A DNA stretch of 64,000 nucleotides from Candidatus Kuenenia stuttgartensis (lineage in GTDB: Bacteria > Planctomycetota > Planctomycetia > Gemmatales > Gemmataceae), in assembly GCA_945875585.1 (NCBI GenBank), contig CAMCLK010000014.1, positions 32,980 through 96,979 of the forward strand, in the 5' to 3' direction. Below the pieces are notes generated by a model. It was given only the letters and a program-made list of their open reading frames with translations, had not been told where the DNA came from and searched no databases. Of the stretch, positions 1 to 8,744 are shown in pieces. Within the stretch, counting starts at the first letter, position 1. Every line of letters begins with the position of its first letter. The translations under genes were made by a program, and so were the position numbers.

Positions 1-648
1 CGCTCTGGCGTGGTGGTTGCTTGTGAATCGGCTCGGGAAATAACCGAACGGGCGATCACTCAGCTGGCCCTACACCCCACCATGGAAAATTACCGCGAAA
101 CATTGGCAACGCTGACCGGTGGTTCAGGTGCGGCCGCTGTGGTTGTAGGCGAAGGGCAGGGCCGCGGCTTGGGTGCCCGTTTGCATGGCGGCGTCAGCCG
201 TTCCGACACCCGTTTCAATAGCCTTTGCCGCTGGGGCCTTGCCGACACCCTTACTGGGCATCCGCTAGTTCACCTCGCATCTGGCTTGGGCCCGGTGGTG
301 CAGACGATGGCAACCGACTCGGTTGCAGTGCTTCGTCATGGCCTTGAACTGGGTAAGCGTACGTGGGACGCGTTTCTGTCTGTTATGGGAATGGCGCCCC
401 CCGACTTTGATCAGGTGGTGTGCCATCAGGTGGGTACCGCTCACCGGGATGCCATGTTGGCTTCGTTTGGTTTATCGAGTAGCCAAGTGTACTCAACCTA
501 TCCGTTTTTGGGCAACATGGGCACTGCGGCCTTGCCTGCCACTGTGGCACTTGCCGATGAAAGACGCTTGCTTGTACCCGGAAAACCAATCGGTTTGCTG
601 GGCATTGGCAGCGGCCTGAATTGCCTGATGCTGGGTGCCACATGGTGA
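1..648 (+). CDS. oleA: OleA-like acyl-CoA condensing thiolase, C-terminal part
   Basis: The frame is open from the first base, so the N-terminus and the nucleophilic cysteine lie outside the window. What remains is the second half of a thiolase fold of the ketoacyl-ACP synthase III type. The active-site histidine is in VCHQVGTAH (His codon at 424) and the active-site asparagine in FLGNMGTAALP (Asn codon at 514); the end, GIGSGLNCLML, also fits OleA. OleA joins two fatty acyl-CoAs head to head to give a beta-keto acid. The assignment to OleA rather than FabH rests mainly on the neighbours: oleB and oleC follow directly, and the oleB ATG overlaps this stop by 7 bases. Without that context it would be called a FabH-like synthase. 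Confidence 0.85.
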   Translation, partial: RSGVVVACESAREITERAITQLALHPTMENYRETLATLTGGSGAAAVVVGEGQGRGLGARLHGGVSRSDTRFNSLCRWGLADTLTGHPLVHLASGLGPVVQTMATDSVAVLRHGLELGKRTWDAFLSVMGMAPPDFDQVVCHQVGTAHRDAMLASFGLSSSQVYSTYPFLGNMGTAALPATVALADERRLLVPGKPIGLLGIGSGLNCLMLGATW

Positions 649-1559
649 CCTCGCCGGTCCCTTTTCGCGCGGCCCAGATTCTCCCCCGGCTAGCTCCCGG
701 CTCCTATTCATTTTGCAGCCGGTGGCCCACTCTGTCTTCCGGTAGCCGGATGCACCACATCGACGAGGGCTCCGGCCCTCCGGTGATTATGCTGCACGGC
801 AATCCGTCGTGGTCGTTTCTGTACCGCAATGTGATTCCTGCTTTGGCCAAAACGCACCGTGTGATTGTTCCCGATCATTTGGGGTGCGGACTGTCTGATA
901 TGCCGCCTTCGGGTTACCGATTCACTTTGGCTGATCGCGTTGCTGATCTCAATGATCTGCTGGCGATCACGGTACATAATGGACCTATCGATATTGTCGC
1001 TCACGACTGGGGCGGGATGATCGGTCTGGCTTGGGCCGTCGCGCACCCAGAGCGCGTTCGTCGCTTGGTGCTGATGAACACGGCAGGATTTGGTCTGCCT
1101 CCTGGCGCGTCGATCCCGTGGTCTTTGCGATTGGCCCGGACGCCGTTACTGGGTTCACTTTTGGTGCGTGGATTCAACGGATTTGTCAAGGGAGCCATCA
1201 GCCATGGGGTTACCAAACCCCTCCCGGAAGCGGCCCGACAAGGTTTTCTCGCGCCGTACGCGTCGTGGGAAGACCGCGAAGCGATTCATCGGTTTGTGCT
1301 GGATATCCCGCTTTCGAAGGGGCACCCGACGTGGGATCTGGTGCAGCGCACCAGCGACGGCCTTGAGTCGTTGGCCTGCAAGCCCGCTCTTCTGTTATGG
1401 GGCTTGCGTGATTTTGTGTTCACGCCTCCCTACTTGGAACAATGGCGGCGGGTTTGGCCTGGCGCCAATGCCCATGTTCTACCCGATGCCGGGCATTGGT
1501 TGCTTGAAGACGAACCGGAAGAGTGCTGCCGCCGTATTGAAGCATTTTTGAGATCGTGA
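642..1559 (+). CDS. oleB: OleB-like beta-lactone decarboxylase (alpha/beta hydrolase)
   Basis: An alpha/beta hydrolase of the haloalkane dehalogenase-like group, about 305 residues. Visible motifs are the oxyanion-hole HGNPSWSFLYRN, the nucleophile elbow AHDWGGMIG (Asp122), the acid in LLLWGLRDFVFT and the catalytic His in DAGHWLLED. In the olefin pathway OleB decarboxylates the cis-beta-lactone made by OleC to a cis-alkene. Sequence alone would allow haloalkane dehalogenase; the position between oleA and oleC decides. I take the ATG at 642, which overlaps the oleA stop; a TTG at 621 would also be in frame. The oleC start follows 10 bases after the stop, so the genes are almost surely co-transcribed. 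Confidence 0.88.
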   Translation: MVTSPVPFRAAQILPRLAPGSYSFCSRWPTLSSGSRMHHIDEGSGPPVIMLHGNPSWSFLYRNVIPALAKTHRVIVPDHLGCGLSDMPPSGYRFTLADRVADLNDLLAITVHNGPIDIVAHDWGGMIGLAWAVAHPERVRRLVLMNTAGFGLPPGASIPWSLRLARTPLLGSLLVRGFNGFVKGAISHGVTKPLPEAARQGFLAPYASWEDREAIHRFVLDIPLSKGHPTWDLVQRTSDGLESLACKPALLLWGLRDFVFTPPYLEQWRRVWPGANAHVLPDAGHWLLEDEPEECCRRIEAFLRS

Positions 1560-1569
1560 GGGATCGGGC

Positions 1570-3195
1570 GTGGCGACGTTGATCCCCCGCATGCTTGAAG
1601 AAGCCGTTCAGGCCCGATCGGGCTTTGCTGCCATCGTTGCTCCTTCTCGATGGTCGCGTTCAGAAACATGGTCTTATGAACGTCTTTTAGACGCGTCGGA
1701 CCGCCTTTCAGCCTCGCTCGTGGCCATGGGTGTTGGTGCCGGCATGCGCGTAGCTGTCATGGCGCCGCCATCCCCCCGTTTGTTCGCCACCCTGTTCGCC
1801 CTGTTTCGGCTGGGTGCCGTGGCAGTCATGGTTGATCCCGGTATGGGACTCAAAGGGCTGAAACTCTGCCTTGGTGAAGCTGACTGTCAAGGTTTTATCG
1901 GCTCTCCTAAGGCGATGATTGCCCGAGCGATTCTTGGTCTTTGCCCAGGCGCGCGGATCGTGGCGCACATTGGCAATGGCTGGTTGCCCGGATACCGCGC
2001 GCTTGTTGAGGCGCGTTCAGGTGGTACGCCTGTTTATCCTGCTGCTCCCGCTGACGTGGCTGCCATTCTTTACACCAGTGGATCCACCGGGCCCGCCAAA
2101 GGCGCCGTCTATTCCGCTGGTACGCTGTCGGCCCAAGTCGTGGCGTTAAGGGATATGCTGGACATCCAGCCCGGCGAAGTCGATCTTTCAACATTTCCGC
2201 TCTTTGGCCTGTATGCTCCAGTACTGCGCATGACAGCCGTTATCCCAATAATGGATTTTACGCGCCCGGCTTCTGTCGATGCAGCTATGCTGCTTGACAT
2301 GGCAGCCCGGTACCGGGTGGACAATTTGTTTGCTTCGCCCGCGGTTCTGGCCCGTCTGGCGAAGCGAGCCGAGGAGCATGGCGGTCTCGACCGTCTTAAG
2401 CGGATCGTTTCCGCGGGTGCTCCTGTGCCATGGCCGTTGGTGAGGCGGGTGAGGGCTTTGTTGCGACCCGGTGCCAGTCTTTATACGCCCTATGGCATGA
2501 CTGAGGCACTTCCTATCGCCTGCCCTTCCGATTCTGGAATTTTGGGAGATGCACTGGGGCGTACTCGTTGCGGTGGTGGAATTTACCTTGGCAAGCCGGT
2601 CCCGGGTATTCGTGTAACAATACTCCCCGCAAGTGACGAGCCTTTGGGTACCTTACCGGATTCCCTACCACCGGGTGCTCATGGGGAAATTGCCGTTACT
2701 GGGCCTCAGGTCACACGGTCGTATTGGCGAAGACCGGAGGCTGACTCGCGTCACAAAATGACTGTGGATGGCAAAGTTATTCACCGGACAGGCGATCTTG
2801 GTTATCTCGATTCGTCAGGCGACCTTTGGTATCTGGGGCGTCAGGCTCAGGCGGTGCGGGTGGGAGGGAAATCGTACCCAGCGGATGCCTGCGAAGCTGT
2901 GTTCCTCGATCTGCCCGGCGTATCGCGTGTTGCCCTTGTTCAGGCGGGGCCAGACTGTGCCGCATTGGTGGTTGAACCGCATACCCGTATAAGTTCAGCC
3001 AATCTGAAAGCTGAGATTCGCCGTCGTGCGGCCGAGGTGGATCTGGATGTACCAATCTTCACAGTTCTGATTCACGGGCCTTTTCCGGTCGATCGTCGGC
3101 ACAACAGCAAGATCGATCGCGGGACACTTGGCCATTGGGCCGCGAGCCAGCCCGAAGTGAGTCAGGGCTTCAATCGGTCAGCCATTCCAAGTTGA
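1570..3195 (+). CDS. oleC: OleC-like beta-lactone synthetase (AMP-dependent ligase family)
   Basis: A 541-residue member of the ANL superfamily. Motifs: P-loop YTSGSTGPAKGA, the YGMTEA motif, and the hinge region HRTGDLGYLD followed by LWYLGR. In the ole pathway OleC adenylates a beta-hydroxy acid and closes it to a beta-lactone. It probably starts with GTG. OleD, the NADPH reductase that should supply the beta-hydroxy acid, is not seen downstream; the next gene is a sialidase on the other strand, overlapping at the 3' ends by 26 bases. An oleD may lie upstream of the window or elsewhere. Acyl-CoA ligase is the alternative reading if the neighbours are ignored. Confidence 0.87.
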   Translation: MATLIPRMLEEAVQARSGFAAIVAPSRWSRSETWSYERLLDASDRLSASLVAMGVGAGMRVAVMAPPSPRLFATLFALFRLGAVAVMVDPGMGLKGLKLCLGEADCQGFIGSPKAMIARAILGLCPGARIVAHIGNGWLPGYRALVEARSGGTPVYPAAPADVAAILYTSGSTGPAKGAVYSAGTLSAQVVALRDMLDIQPGEVDLSTFPLFGLYAPVLRMTAVIPIMDFTRPASVDAAMLLDMAARYRVDNLFASPAVLARLAKRAEEHGGLDRLKRIVSAGAPVPWPLVRRVRALLRPGASLYTPYGMTEALPIACPSDSGILGDALGRTRCGGGIYLGKPVPGIRVTILPASDEPLGTLPDSLPPGAHGEIAVTGPQVTRSYWRRPEADSRHKMTVDGKVIHRTGDLGYLDSSGDLWYLGRQAQAVRVGGKSYPADACEAVFLDLPGVSRVALVQAGPDCAALVVEPHTRISSANLKAEIRRRAAEVDLDVPIFTVLIHGPFPVDRRHNSKIDRGTLGHWAASQPEVSQGFNRSAIPS

Positions 3196-4339
3196 AGCGC
3201 GCCACCTTGATTTTGTCTTTTGCCTCATACAAGCAAATCACGCTGCCATCCGGCAAGACGGCAAGATCTGAATAAGCGCTGGCACCCGGTTCCACTGTTT
3301 TGTTCACAGGCCATGTTTTGCCATCGTCTCGGCTCAGTTGAATGGATAGGTTTTGGCGTTTTCCACGGCCTCCCGGAACTTCTTTACCCGAGGCATCGAT
3401 TGCCAAGGTGCGCGCACTTGAAAAAAGCAGGGTGCCGGGCTTGGAAGGGTGCGCGATCAACCCCGCCATGCAGATGGGCTCCCAGAGTTGGTTGTGGAAC
3501 TCGGGCTTGTTCCAGTTGTGTGCGCCATCGGGGCTGATGGTAATGATCTTGCGGTTGGCTTTCGACTCGTTGCGTGTGATAAGCACAACGCTGCCATTGG
3601 AGAGCGGAGCAATAGTTGTTTCATTGGGATCGCCGAATGCAGGCGTATTGGGAACTGCTATGTCGCCCGCTTTCCAAGTCTTGCCATGGTCGTCGCTGTA
3701 AATGGTGCCCGCGGCGGAGGGATGATGGCTTCCTTTTTTTCCGTAAGCGATCCAGACGGGAACCACGAGCCGGCCAGTGCTGGTTTGAATTCCGTGGCCA
3801 GGGCCAGTGGCGATCACATTCCAAGGGTAGTGTGTTCGGAATGGTTCAAATGCTGAGGTGATTTCGGTGGGTTTGGACCATGTCTCTCCGTCGTCGGTAC
3901 TACGCATGGAAAAGCAACGGGCATAATTGATGCAGTAGAGAAACTCGATGGCACCCGTTTGTCGATCCACAATGGCCACGGGATTGTTCACTGTTTGCTC
4001 GCGTTCGCCGCCTCTGGCCTTGGTGGGATTTCCTTCGACCCTGTCTCCCATGTGGGCAATTGGCCTCGCCTTGTCCCATGTTTTGCCGCCATCAGTGGAA
4101 CGGCGCATGTGAACAGCGATTTCGCCCCAGTCGGAGCCGCTGTTTTTGCGAGCCTCACAATAGGCCAGCACGGTTCCTTTGGGGGTAACAACAATTCCAG
4201 GAATGCGATGCAGAGCGATCCCGTTGCTTTTGGCAAGAAAAAGATCTGCAGTATCAAGAAATGGAGGTGACGCTTGGCCGGTGGTAGCCAAGATACCTGT
4301 TATCCATGCAGAAGTAATGAACACCTGAAGTAAACGCAT
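3170..4339 (-). CDS. Secreted exo-alpha-sialidase (BNR/Asp-box beta-propeller)
   Basis: About 389 residues with a signal peptide (MRLLQVFITSAWITGIL...ATTGQAS). The HRIPGIV segment matches the RIP motif of sialidases, whose arginine binds the sialate carboxylate. Four Asp-box motifs are visible: STDGGKTW, STDDGETW, SDDHGKTW and SRDDGKTW, as expected for a six-bladed propeller. It probably removes terminal sialic acid or a related sugar outside the cell; many planctomycete homologues have untested substrates. The start at 4339 is preferred because an aggtgagg ribosome site lies just upstream and the signal peptide then begins at the N-terminus. Convergent with oleC. Confidence 0.85.
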   Translation of the reverse strand: MRLLQVFITSAWITGILATTGQASPPFLDTADLFLAKSNGIALHRIPGIVVTPKGTVLAYCEARKNSGSDWGEIAVHMRRSTDGGKTWDKARPIAHMGDRVEGNPTKARGGEREQTVNNPVAIVDRQTGAIEFLYCINYARCFSMRSTDDGETWSKPTEITSAFEPFRTHYPWNVIATGPGHGIQTSTGRLVVPVWIAYGKKGSHHPSAAGTIYSDDHGKTWKAGDIAVPNTPAFGDPNETTIAPLSNGSVVLITRNESKANRKIITISPDGAHNWNKPEFHNQLWEPICMAGLIAHPSKPGTLLFSSARTLAIDASGKEVPGGRGKRQNLSIQLSRDDGKTWPVNKTVEPGASAYSDLAVLPDGSVICLYEAKDKIKVARFNLEWLTD

Positions 4340-4644
4340 GAAATCCTCACCTAAACGGACTCGGTCAGAGGAGCTTATTCCATGCATGGACCATGCGCAA
4401 TCTGATTGAAATGATTAGATAGCAGGCCAGTGGCAGCTAAATGGATTCGCCTTCCATTTGAATGAGTCATCGACTGGATGCTGTTTGAATGGGCAGAGTG
4501 CGTTGTGCGCAGAATCGGCACGATTGGCGGAATCAGCATGAAGCTACGCACCTGAATTGCCGATACATCCCGTAGCGAGATCAGGGTCCGCACATTCGGC
4601 ATCACCTGTCGATTGCCCTTTCTCTCGACGAGGAGTTATCTGTT
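4340..4644. other. Intergenic region between divergent genes
   Basis: About 305 bases separate the sialidase and the repeat-protein gene, which are transcribed away from each other. It must hold both promoters and a ribosome site for the second gene (gacgaggagttatctgtt before the ATG at 4645). I see no convincing promoter boxes, repeats or RNA gene in it. Confidence 0.5.
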
Positions 4645-6453
4645 ATGTACCGCTCGATTCGCGCCATGTGGTTGAGCGCCGCCCTGGCCGCGCTCAGCGG
4701 TGGGCAAGCGCTCGTAGCTCAAACGGCCAGCCCTGCTGCATCAGGTTCTAAAGAACGATTCGTGACACTTGAGCTGGATGGCGGCAAACCCACTCGCTGC
4801 CGTGTTATTCAATCGTGGAACGATGCTGAGGGCTCGCGCTGCTTGCAGGTTCAGGCAACCGCCAGTGGCGACCGGATGACAGTCGTTCAGAAGTACAGCT
4901 CTGGCAATCTGACAGAGGTTCAAGTTTACCCTTGGAACAAATCTGTCAGTTCACCGCTGGGTGTTCCCGTTCCACCATCCACAATTCAGCAGGCTTCTGC
5001 TACCGCTCCCCCTAAGCAACTTCCTTCTGTAGATGAAGGCAAAGCCGTACCTGAAGCTAAATCAGCTCCAGCTACCGGTACAAAAGGTGATTCCGGCAAA
5101 GGCACCAAGGGTTCTTCTGGCCAAGGAGACACAGGCACAAAGGGCGCTGCCAAAGGCGATCCCGATAGCGGCACCAAAGGTGCTGGCATGAAGGGAGCTG
5201 GTAAAGGCGATCCCGACAGCGGCACCAAGGGTGCTGGTACGAAGGGCGCTGGTATGGGCGATCCCGACAGTGGCACCAAGGGTGCTGGTACAAAGGGCGC
5301 TGGTAATGGCGATCCCGACAGTGGCACCAAGGGTGCTGGTATGAAGGGTGATCCAGATAGTGGAACCAAAGGTTCCTCCGGCAAAGGCGTGGCGATTGTT
5401 CCAAGCTCAAGTTCGCCTGCTGGAAAGCCTGGCGACTGGAGGCAGTCATGGGGCAAGTCGGAGCCCATTGCTCCAGACGCCGCAGCGATGTCTGTCAAGC
5501 CTTTACCCATGGCCAGCCGAACAAAACCCGATCCGCTGCCCACGGTGATCGAAGCTGCTCAAAGCCAAATTGCCAAACGCGAGGCAGCGGCTGAAAGGAT
5601 TGCTAAGGAAAGTCAAAAGAAGGTCGTGGGAACTGAAACTTCTCGCACTATGACCAAGAGGCCAAATGGCTTTTTGGCCAACATGGGTAGCGGTGGCGTT
5701 CGGTTCCCTCGGGCAGGGATGGGATCGGTTGCTGCGGCTGGTGTGGATCCCACTATGCTTGAAGGATTCCAGCCACCCGCCTTTTCGCCAGTGCCAGAAG
5801 GTATGCCATCGGTACCTCCCGGGGTAGCTCTTTCCGCACCCCAGTTCAACGGCCCTGCAGTTCGGCCGATTCCTCCTCGGCCCTACACGCCAGACAAGGG
5901 GCTTGGCGCTGGTATGGCCAATGCTTTTACCGTGCCAACGCCGCTTCGTCCCATTCCTGCAGATTTCGGAATGCCGCAGGATCAAGCCAATGCCTTTGCC
6001 ATTGCTCAAGAAGCAGGCCAGGGCCAACCACCGCAAGCTTACGTGAATCCTTACCAGCCAGCTCCAGCCGTGGCCATGGTGCCTCAGGCGAGGCCGTACC
6101 AACCTTCAGTTGCCGCGGTGATTCCAGCACCAACACCTGTTGCGGATGTTCAGGCCATAATCTCAACCCTGCGTGATGCGTTGCTGCCATCGCAGCGCGA
6201 AGCCGCAGCGATGGAACTGGCCAACCGCTCCTATGCGAGCAATCCAGTGGTGATTAGCAGCCTTGTGGCAGCCTTGCAGACCGATCCGGCAGCCACGGTG
6301 CGCAGCAGCGCGGCGCGTGCTCTGGCTCGCCTCGGTGTGACCCGCGAGGAAGTGGTTCAGGCACTCAGGCAGCAGCGTCAAGATTCCGATGCGCGTGTGC
6401 GTCTGGAAGTTGATAACGCCATTCTGAAACTGACATCCGCCACAGGACGTTGA
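4645..6453 (+). CDS. Secreted protein with 17-residue tandem repeats and C-terminal HEAT-like repeats
   Basis: A 602-residue protein of unknown function. Residues 1-26 form a signal peptide ending near ALVAQ. After a small globular part, residues 145-245 are Gly/Lys/Asp-rich with units of the form GDPDSGTKGAGMKGAGK, a collagen-like low-complexity stretch. A long Pro/Ala-rich linker follows. The last 90 residues carry HEAT-like repeat signatures (SSLVAALQTDPAATVRSSAA, then DARVRLEVDNAIL), which usually bind other proteins. A gaggag-type ribosome site supports the ATG. It stands alone and is followed by a clear terminator. Exported scaffold or envelope protein is a guess. Confidence 0.75.
   Translation: MYRSIRAMWLSAALAALSGGQALVAQTASPAASGSKERFVTLELDGGKPTRCRVIQSWNDAEGSRCLQVQATASGDRMTVVQKYSSGNLTEVQVYPWNKSVSSPLGVPVPPSTIQQASATAPPKQLPSVDEGKAVPEAKSAPATGTKGDSGKGTKGSSGQGDTGTKGAAKGDPDSGTKGAGMKGAGKGDPDSGTKGAGTKGAGMGDPDSGTKGAGTKGAGNGDPDSGTKGAGMKGDPDSGTKGSSGKGVAIVPSSSSPAGKPGDWRQSWGKSEPIAPDAAAMSVKPLPMASRTKPDPLPTVIEAAQSQIAKREAAAERIAKESQKKVVGTETSRTMTKRPNGFLANMGSGGVRFPRAGMGSVAAAGVDPTMLEGFQPPAFSPVPEGMPSVPPGVALSAPQFNGPAVRPIPPRPYTPDKGLGAGMANAFTVPTPLRPIPADFGMPQDQANAFAIAQEAGQGQPPQAYVNPYQPAPAVAMVPQARPYQPSVAAVIPAPTPVADVQAIISTLRDALLPSQREAAAMELANRSYASNPVVISSLVAALQTDPAATVRSSAARALARLGVTREEVVQALRQQRQDSDARVRLEVDNAILKLTSATGR
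5155..5382 (+). repeat. Tandem 51-bp repeats inside the secreted protein gene
   Basis: Units begin with ggcgatcccga at 5155, 5206, 5257 and 5308, a strict 51-base period, then a shortened fourth unit is followed by a partial fifth at 5347. The units code for GDPDSGTKGAG(M/T)KGAG(K/M/N). Identity is high at the DNA level including most third positions, which suggests recent expansion by slippage or recombination, so the copy number may differ between strains. Confidence 0.9.
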
Positions 6454-6479
6454 TCCAAAGGCTGTCATAAGAAGCCACA

Positions 6480-6506
6480 GACCTTGGCACAGTGCCAAGG
6501 TCTTTC
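6480..6506 (+). terminator. Rho-independent terminator
   Basis: A 10-bp stem (gaccttggca with tgccaaggtc) closed by a 3-base loop and followed by tttc. It lies 27 bases after the stop of the repeat-protein gene and before fabI. Confidence 0.75.
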
Positions 6507-6612
6507 GATTCCCCAGACCAGCTAACCCTTGCATCGTCCGGCCATCTTCCTATTTCGACAAGGATGAACTTGTCGCCGGAATGTGACCGGTGGCCCCCTT
6601 GAGGTAGTACGC

Positions 6613-7491
6613 ATGATTCCTTTGGATCTTTCCGGCAAAGTGGCTCTGGTTACCGGAGTAGGCGACAACATTGGCTTCGCTTGGCACATTGCGAAGTACT
6701 TACAGGCGGCTGGCGCCCGGCTGATTTTCGCCTGCCACCCACGCTTGGTGACCATTGTTGAAAGCATTCTCACACGCGAGGCCGATGCCGAGAGCCGCTT
6801 GCTCCCTTACGGCACCGGATCGATCAACGTTGAAAAGGTTTTTGCTTGCGATGTGAATTTCGACACCATGGCAGATGTGGATGCCAAGACCCGCGAAGAC
6901 AAGCGCTTTGCCAAGCACGGCGACTTTTCCATTGCTGGATTGGTTGAGAATGTGAAGGCCTACACGCCCCATGTGGACATCGTGGTTCATGCGGTAGCAT
7001 TCAGTCCGGAAATCAAGAACCGTATGGTTGACACATCGCGTGCAGCCTACCTGACGGCTCTTAGTATTAGCAGCTACTCACTGACGGCGCTGATGCGCGC
7101 CTTCACCCCACTCATGGAGGGGCGCCCCGACCCCAACGCCATTGCCCTCACGTATCTGGGTGGTGACCGCGTGGTGCCTCACTACGGCGGTGGCATGTCC
7201 ACGGCGAAGGCCGCTCTGCAGATTGATGCCCAGCAACTGGCATCGAATCTTGGCCCAAAAAAGATTCGTGTGAACCTGGTTTCTGCCGGGCCTTACGCTT
7301 CGCGGGCCGCGCGCGCGATTGGTGACATCGACGATATGATCAACCATGCCGCTGCCAAATCTCCGCTTCCCCGGGCTATTGAGGTTGAGGAAGTCGGCGC
7401 TGCCACGGCCTTTTTGGCTAGCCCGCTGGCTTCGGCCATCACCGGCCACATTCTTTATGTGGATTGCGGTTACAACGTCATGGGTGTTTGA
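6613..7491 (+). CDS. fabI: Enoyl-[acyl-carrier-protein] reductase, plant/chlamydia type
   Basis: A 292-residue short-chain dehydrogenase-fold protein that reduces trans-2-enoyl-ACP with NAD(P)H, the last step of each fatty acid elongation round. The N-terminal DLSGKVALVTGVGDNIGFAW binds the cofactor. The catalytic region reads YLGGDRVVPHYGGGMSTAKAAL, that is Tyr-x7-Lys with the GGG insert typical of plant, apicomplexan and chlamydial enzymes, whereas E. coli FabI has Tyr-x6-Lys. The C-terminal SAITGHILYVDCGYNVMG is typical. The ATG at 6613 is chosen because gaggt lies 8 bases upstream and the protein then begins like other FabI proteins. argJ follows after 32 bases on the same strand. Confidence 0.93.
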   Translation: MIPLDLSGKVALVTGVGDNIGFAWHIAKYLQAAGARLIFACHPRLVTIVESILTREADAESRLLPYGTGSINVEKVFACDVNFDTMADVDAKTREDKRFAKHGDFSIAGLVENVKAYTPHVDIVVHAVAFSPEIKNRMVDTSRAAYLTALSISSYSLTALMRAFTPLMEGRPDPNAIALTYLGGDRVVPHYGGGMSTAKAALQIDAQQLASNLGPKKIRVNLVSAGPYASRAARAIGDIDDMINHAAAKSPLPRAIEVEEVGAATAFLASPLASAITGHILYVDCGYNVMGV

Positions 7492-7523
7492 TCCAGAAAG
7501 CACACGACTCGGGGTCTGTTGAG

Positions 7524-8744
7524 ATGGCATTCTGGAATCTGCCGGTTGGCTGGTCGTATGGTGCCGCGGCTTCTGGCATACGTGGCGATGAAGCCGCTCG
7601 TCTTGATGTTGCCTTGGTGGTCTCAGACCGTGAGGCCACCGCCGCTGGTATGTTCACAACCAATCGCGTTCAGGCTGCCCCTGTTCACCTTTGCCGCGAC
7701 CTCATCAAGCAGCGTGGTGGTCGGGGCTTCAGGGGGTTTGTCGCCTGTTCGGGAAACGCTAATGCTTGCACCGGCAAGCAGGGTGAGGCTGATGCCAAAG
7801 TTATGATCCAAGAGGCGGCACGCGTTTGTGCTATCGAAGATCTTGAATCGTTCCTTGTGGCATCGACTGGAGTGATCGGCAGGCTCCTCCCCATGGAATG
7901 CGTGGAACGGGGAATTCGCCTTTCGGGCGATTCTCGTGCTTCAGATGCCCATTCCCTTGAACGTGCTTCGCAGGCGATTCTCACCACCGATACACGGCCC
8001 AAAGTGGTAACACGCGTTGTTGCCACCTCGCATGGCAATGTCACTTTAGCTGGGTTTGCCAAAGGTGCGGCCATGATTGGCCCGAACATGGCCACCATGT
8101 TGGCTTTTGTTATCACCGATGCCGCAGTGGATCCTGTCGATCTTGATGCGGCGTTGCGCCCTGCCGTGGATAGAAGTTTCCATTGTGTTTCCGTTGAAGG
8201 ACATACCAGCACCAACGATACCGTGCTTGTTCTGGCCAATGGCGCTGCCATACCCAAGGGCAGTCCTTCACTTGCCGGCCCGGAGTTGCTGGCATGGAAC
8301 CAAGCATTGGAAGAGGTGTGTGCCGATCTCGCCCGTGCCATTGCCGCCGATGCCGAAGGCGCATCGCATTTGGTTATTGTGCGCGTGGAAGGCATGCCAA
8401 CAGAAGCTGATGCCAGACGTGTGGCGCGTGCCGTTGCCGACAGTCCGCTGGTGAAAACCGCCGTGTTTGGCGCCGATCCCAACTGGGGGCGCGTGGTATC
8501 TGCCGCAGGCTATGCGGGGGTGGCGTTCGAGGAGAGCGATCTGACACTGTGGTTAGACGATTACTGCCTGTACCTGTCGGGAGAACCGCAGCCATTTGAT
8601 GCCGCAACGGTTTCAAACCACATGCGCACTAACCGGACTTTAACATTCCGCCTTGTGTTCACCCTCGGCCAGGCCGGGTGTGTTTTCAACACCTGCGACC
8701 TGACCCACGATTACGTTCGGTTGAATGCGGATTACACGACCTGA
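7524..8744 (+). CDS. argJ: Bifunctional glutamate N-acetyltransferase / amino-acid N-acetyltransferase
   Basis: A 406-residue ArgJ. It moves the acetyl group from N-acetylornithine to glutamate (the cyclic arginine pathway) and may also acetylate glutamate from acetyl-CoA. The self-cleavage site is in IGPNMATMLAF, with Thr191 becoming the N-terminal nucleophile of the beta chain. Other signatures: CSGNANACTG, VEGHTSTNDTVLVLANG and GADPNWGRVVSAAGYAGV. The usual KGSGMIAPN reads KGAAMIGPN here. The ATG at 7524 matches the expected N-terminus better than an upstream in-frame start at 7464. Its stop codon directly abuts the stop of the minus-strand gene that follows. Confidence 0.95.
   Translation: MAFWNLPVGWSYGAAASGIRGDEAARLDVALVVSDREATAAGMFTTNRVQAAPVHLCRDLIKQRGGRGFRGFVACSGNANACTGKQGEADAKVMIQEAARVCAIEDLESFLVASTGVIGRLLPMECVERGIRLSGDSRASDAHSLERASQAILTTDTRPKVVTRVVATSHGNVTLAGFAKGAAMIGPNMATMLAFVITDAAVDPVDLDAALRPAVDRSFHCVSVEGHTSTNDTVLVLANGAAIPKGSPSLAGPELLAWNQALEEVCADLARAIAADAEGASHLVIVRVEGMPTEADARRVARAVADSPLVKTAVFGADPNWGRVVSAAGYAGVAFEESDLTLWLDDYCLYLSGEPQPFDAATVSNHMRTNRTLTFRLVFTLGQAGCVFNTCDLTHDYVRLNADYTT

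Noticed and set aside
642..1559. Haloalkane dehalogenase
   Set aside because: The fold and nucleophile fit, but the position between oleA and oleC makes OleB much more likely.
4986..5543. 185-codon antisense frame rich in PLVPLSGSP
   Set aside because: It is the complement of the 51-bp repeats; the plus-strand gene has signal peptide and ribosome site.
7685..8482. 265-codon frame antisense to argJ
   Set aside because: Low-complexity Ala/Ser/Arg composition typical of a shadow frame; argJ is certain.
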